Shown piece after piece: positions 5,186 through 6,615 of a stretch of 6,615 nucleotides of DNA. The first letter of the stretch is position 1, and every line of letters begins with the position of its first letter. The notes under the pieces were generated by a model. It was not told where the DNA came from. It saw only the letters and a list, made by a program, of their open reading frames with translations, and ran no database searches. Where the stretch lies: assembly GCA_001805375.1 (NCBI GenBank), contig MHFY01000089.1, forward strand, positions 1-6,615. The letters run 5' to 3'. The position numbers and the translations under genes are program-made. Origin of the DNA: Omnitrophica WOR_2 bacterium GWA2_47_8 (lineage in GTDB: Bacteria > Omnitrophota > Gorgyraeia > Zapsychrales > GWA2-47-8).

Positions 5186-6610
5186 ATGGCAAAAGATCAT
5201 TTTAAGAGAAAAATTATTTCATGCCTGATTTTTATCTGTTTTATTGTTTTGGATGGCCAATATGTGTCCGCGAAATGGGGAACCGGCGAAATAATCGGCG
5301 AGTATCCAAAGCAGAAAGAAGAAGACAAGCAAACCGCGGTTGATGGGACCTTAAAGCCTAAAGAAGTCAAGCCCATCGATAGTTATGAGCAAAAGCAGTT
5401 AGACGAAAAAGGCCAGATCATCAGCCGTATTAAAGTCACCGTATATCCGGATCATACATTGAAGGAGATCTGGTCCTATTACCCGAATGGCCAGCTTAAG
5501 CGTGAGGATTGGATAAGAGATGACCTAAAGGAAGCAAGTGGCAAGCTGTATTACGAAACAGGCCAGCTTCAGCTTGAAGAAAATTATCTGGAGAATAAGC
5601 CGCATGGTATCAATAAAAGCTACTATCCGGATGGAAAGGTCGAGAATTGGTTCAATTACCGTTTCGGCCTTAAAGAGGGGTTGAACCGGACATACTATCC
5701 AACGGGCCAATTAAAGCTGGAAGAAAATTATAAATTTGGTAAATTAGATGGATTAAGACGGGAATATTTTGAGAATGGTTATCTTCGATTAAAATCTTTT
5801 TATAGGGATAGGATATTGAACGGCATTTGGGAAGAATATTCTCCCGGTGGGACACTGCTTTCGCATAAAGAATATAGAAAAGGGAACCTCTCCGGAACGG
5901 TTAAAGAATATCAAGAGAACGGTAAATTAAAAACGTCGGTCAGTTATTTAGATAACAAGTACCACGGTCGTTACAGGGAGTTTGACAGTGCCGGAAAGCT
6001 TAAGCTCGAGGCAAATTATGTCAACGGTGAAAAGGACGGAAAGGAAACCTTCTTTTTCCCAACGGGTAAGATAGAAAAAGGGGCCTATTTTGTGTCCGGG
6101 AAGGAACAGGGCGTTTTTAAGCAATTTTATGATAATGGGGTTTTGATGATCTCAAAAAATTACCAGGATGGCCGCTTGGAAGGCGAAGTAAAACAATATT
6201 ATAAGTCGGGGGTCCTTCAGCAGGTCGCACCGATGAAAAATGATCTTACGGATGGTCTTTTCAAAAGTTATGACGAGAACGGTCTGCTTAAAGCGGAAAT
6301 TATGTATCGCCAGGGATTTCGATCCGGGGCCTATAAGGAATATGACCGGGACGGTAATTTGATAACCCTTTTAGATATTAAAGATAGTGCGGAAAACGGG
6401 CGCCGTTGGAAGTTTTATAAAAATGGCCAAAAACAGCAGGAAGATGTTTATGCGGAAGGGTATTTAATTATAACAAGGATGTATGACGAACTGGGGGCAT
6501 TGGTAGATGAGAGGGTATTTGAAAAGGATAAACCGGATAACTCGTTAACTGAAGAAGAAATTGAGAAGGGCATTAATCAAACTCGGCCTTCTCCCGTAGG
6601 ATCAAAATAG
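5186..6610 (+). CDS. Secreted MORN_2-repeat protein with 15 phased repeats
   Basis: This 474-residue protein begins with a Sec signal peptide: a basic KRK (7-9), a hydrophobic core (10-22) and a likely cleavage after YVSA at 29. A charged, low-complexity linker follows to about 75. From about 98 to 446 it is a tandem of MORN_2 repeats, each with a (Y/F)-x-x-x-G turn (for example YYPNG or YYPTG) and a later N-Y-x-x-G-x-x-x-G segment. The turn glycines fall at 102, 126, 150 and onward every 24 residues to 414, then at 437, giving 15 units. The family is beta-rich and has no known catalytic residues. Database labels of the YwqK-antitoxin kind fit poorly, because this copy is exported and has no toxin beside it here. 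The real function is unknown; surface binding or scaffolding is possible. The ATG at 5186 is 9 bp after ispF and is supported by the signal peptide. The acidic C-terminal tail (447-474) lacks repeats. The TAG stop is followed by only 5 bp of sequence. Confidence 0.85.
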   Translation: MAKDHFKRKIISCLIFICFIVLDGQYVSAKWGTGEIIGEYPKQKEEDKQTAVDGTLKPKEVKPIDSYEQKQLDEKGQIISRIKVTVYPDHTLKEIWSYYPNGQLKREDWIRDDLKEASGKLYYETGQLQLEENYLENKPHGINKSYYPDGKVENWFNYRFGLKEGLNRTYYPTGQLKLEENYKFGKLDGLRREYFENGYLRLKSFYRDRILNGIWEEYSPGGTLLSHKEYRKGNLSGTVKEYQENGKLKTSVSYLDNKYHGRYREFDSAGKLKLEANYVNGEKDGKETFFFPTGKIEKGAYFVSGKEQGVFKQFYDNGVLMISKNYQDGRLEGEVKQYYKSGVLQQVAPMKNDLTDGLFKSYDENGLLKAEIMYRQGFRSGAYKEYDRDGNLITLLDIKDSAENGRRWKFYKNGQKQQEDVYAEGYLIITRMYDELGALVDERVFEKDKPDNSLTEEEIEKGINQTRPSPVGSK

Positions 6611-6615
6611 GAAAA

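Noticed and set aside
5213..5230. Lipoprotein signal (IISC at residues 10-13) in the MORN_2 protein
   Set aside because: The cysteine precedes most of the hydrophobic core and so is too close to the N-terminus for a lipobox. The VSA site at 29 fits signal peptidase I better.

Overview
The window is a stretch of bacterial chromosome with moderate GC and every gene on the + strand. Six protein genes can be supported, in this order: the 3' end of a ClpC-type AAA+ unfoldase, a secreted AsmA/TamB-like protein, RadA (Sms), a membrane-anchored PIN-TRAM protein of the YacL type, IspD, IspF, and a secreted protein made of MORN_2 repeats (seven including the partial clpC). The order clpC, radA, yacL, ispD, ispF matches the conserved Firmicutes cluster best known from Bacillus subtilis (clpC-radA-disA-yacL-ispD-ispF). 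Here disA is absent and an envelope gene sits between clpC and radA. An AsmA/TamB-like protein and two exported proteins without lipoboxes point to a diderm (Gram-negative-type) bacterium. The general style would fit a candidate phylum such as Omnitrophota or Elusimicrobiota, but that is an inference from gene content, not a measured placement.

Region by region: positions 1-62 are an exact reverse complement of 89-150, a fold-back that looks like an assembly or amplification artefact at a contig end. Real clpC sequence therefore starts only at about 61. The clpC-to-AsmA spacer is filled by a 79-bp four-motif palindromic element (421-499) whose last base is the A of the next start codon. The AsmA-like gene and radA are 3 bp apart. 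The radA-to-yacL spacer holds a second, unrelated inverted repeat built from 7-bp units (2851-2914), followed by a strong ribosome binding site. The yacL-to-ispD spacer holds a third unrelated nested palindrome (3911-3996). ispD, ispF and the MORN_2 gene follow each other within 9-12 bp. There is no gene-free stretch longer than 100 bp.

Functionally the cluster mixes protein quality control (ClpC), recombination and repair (RadA), a putative membrane-tethered RNase or nucleic-acid binder (YacL) and two non-adjacent steps of the MEP isoprenoid pathway (IspD and IspF). Two envelope or exported proteins of unknown role are added. The core is ordinary housekeeping sequence, and I see no defence system, CRISPR, IS element or RNA gene. 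The most unusual things are the three dissimilar palindromic elements that occupy all three longer spacers, the near-perfect 24-residue phasing of the MORN_2 protein, and the 62-bp fold-back at the left edge.
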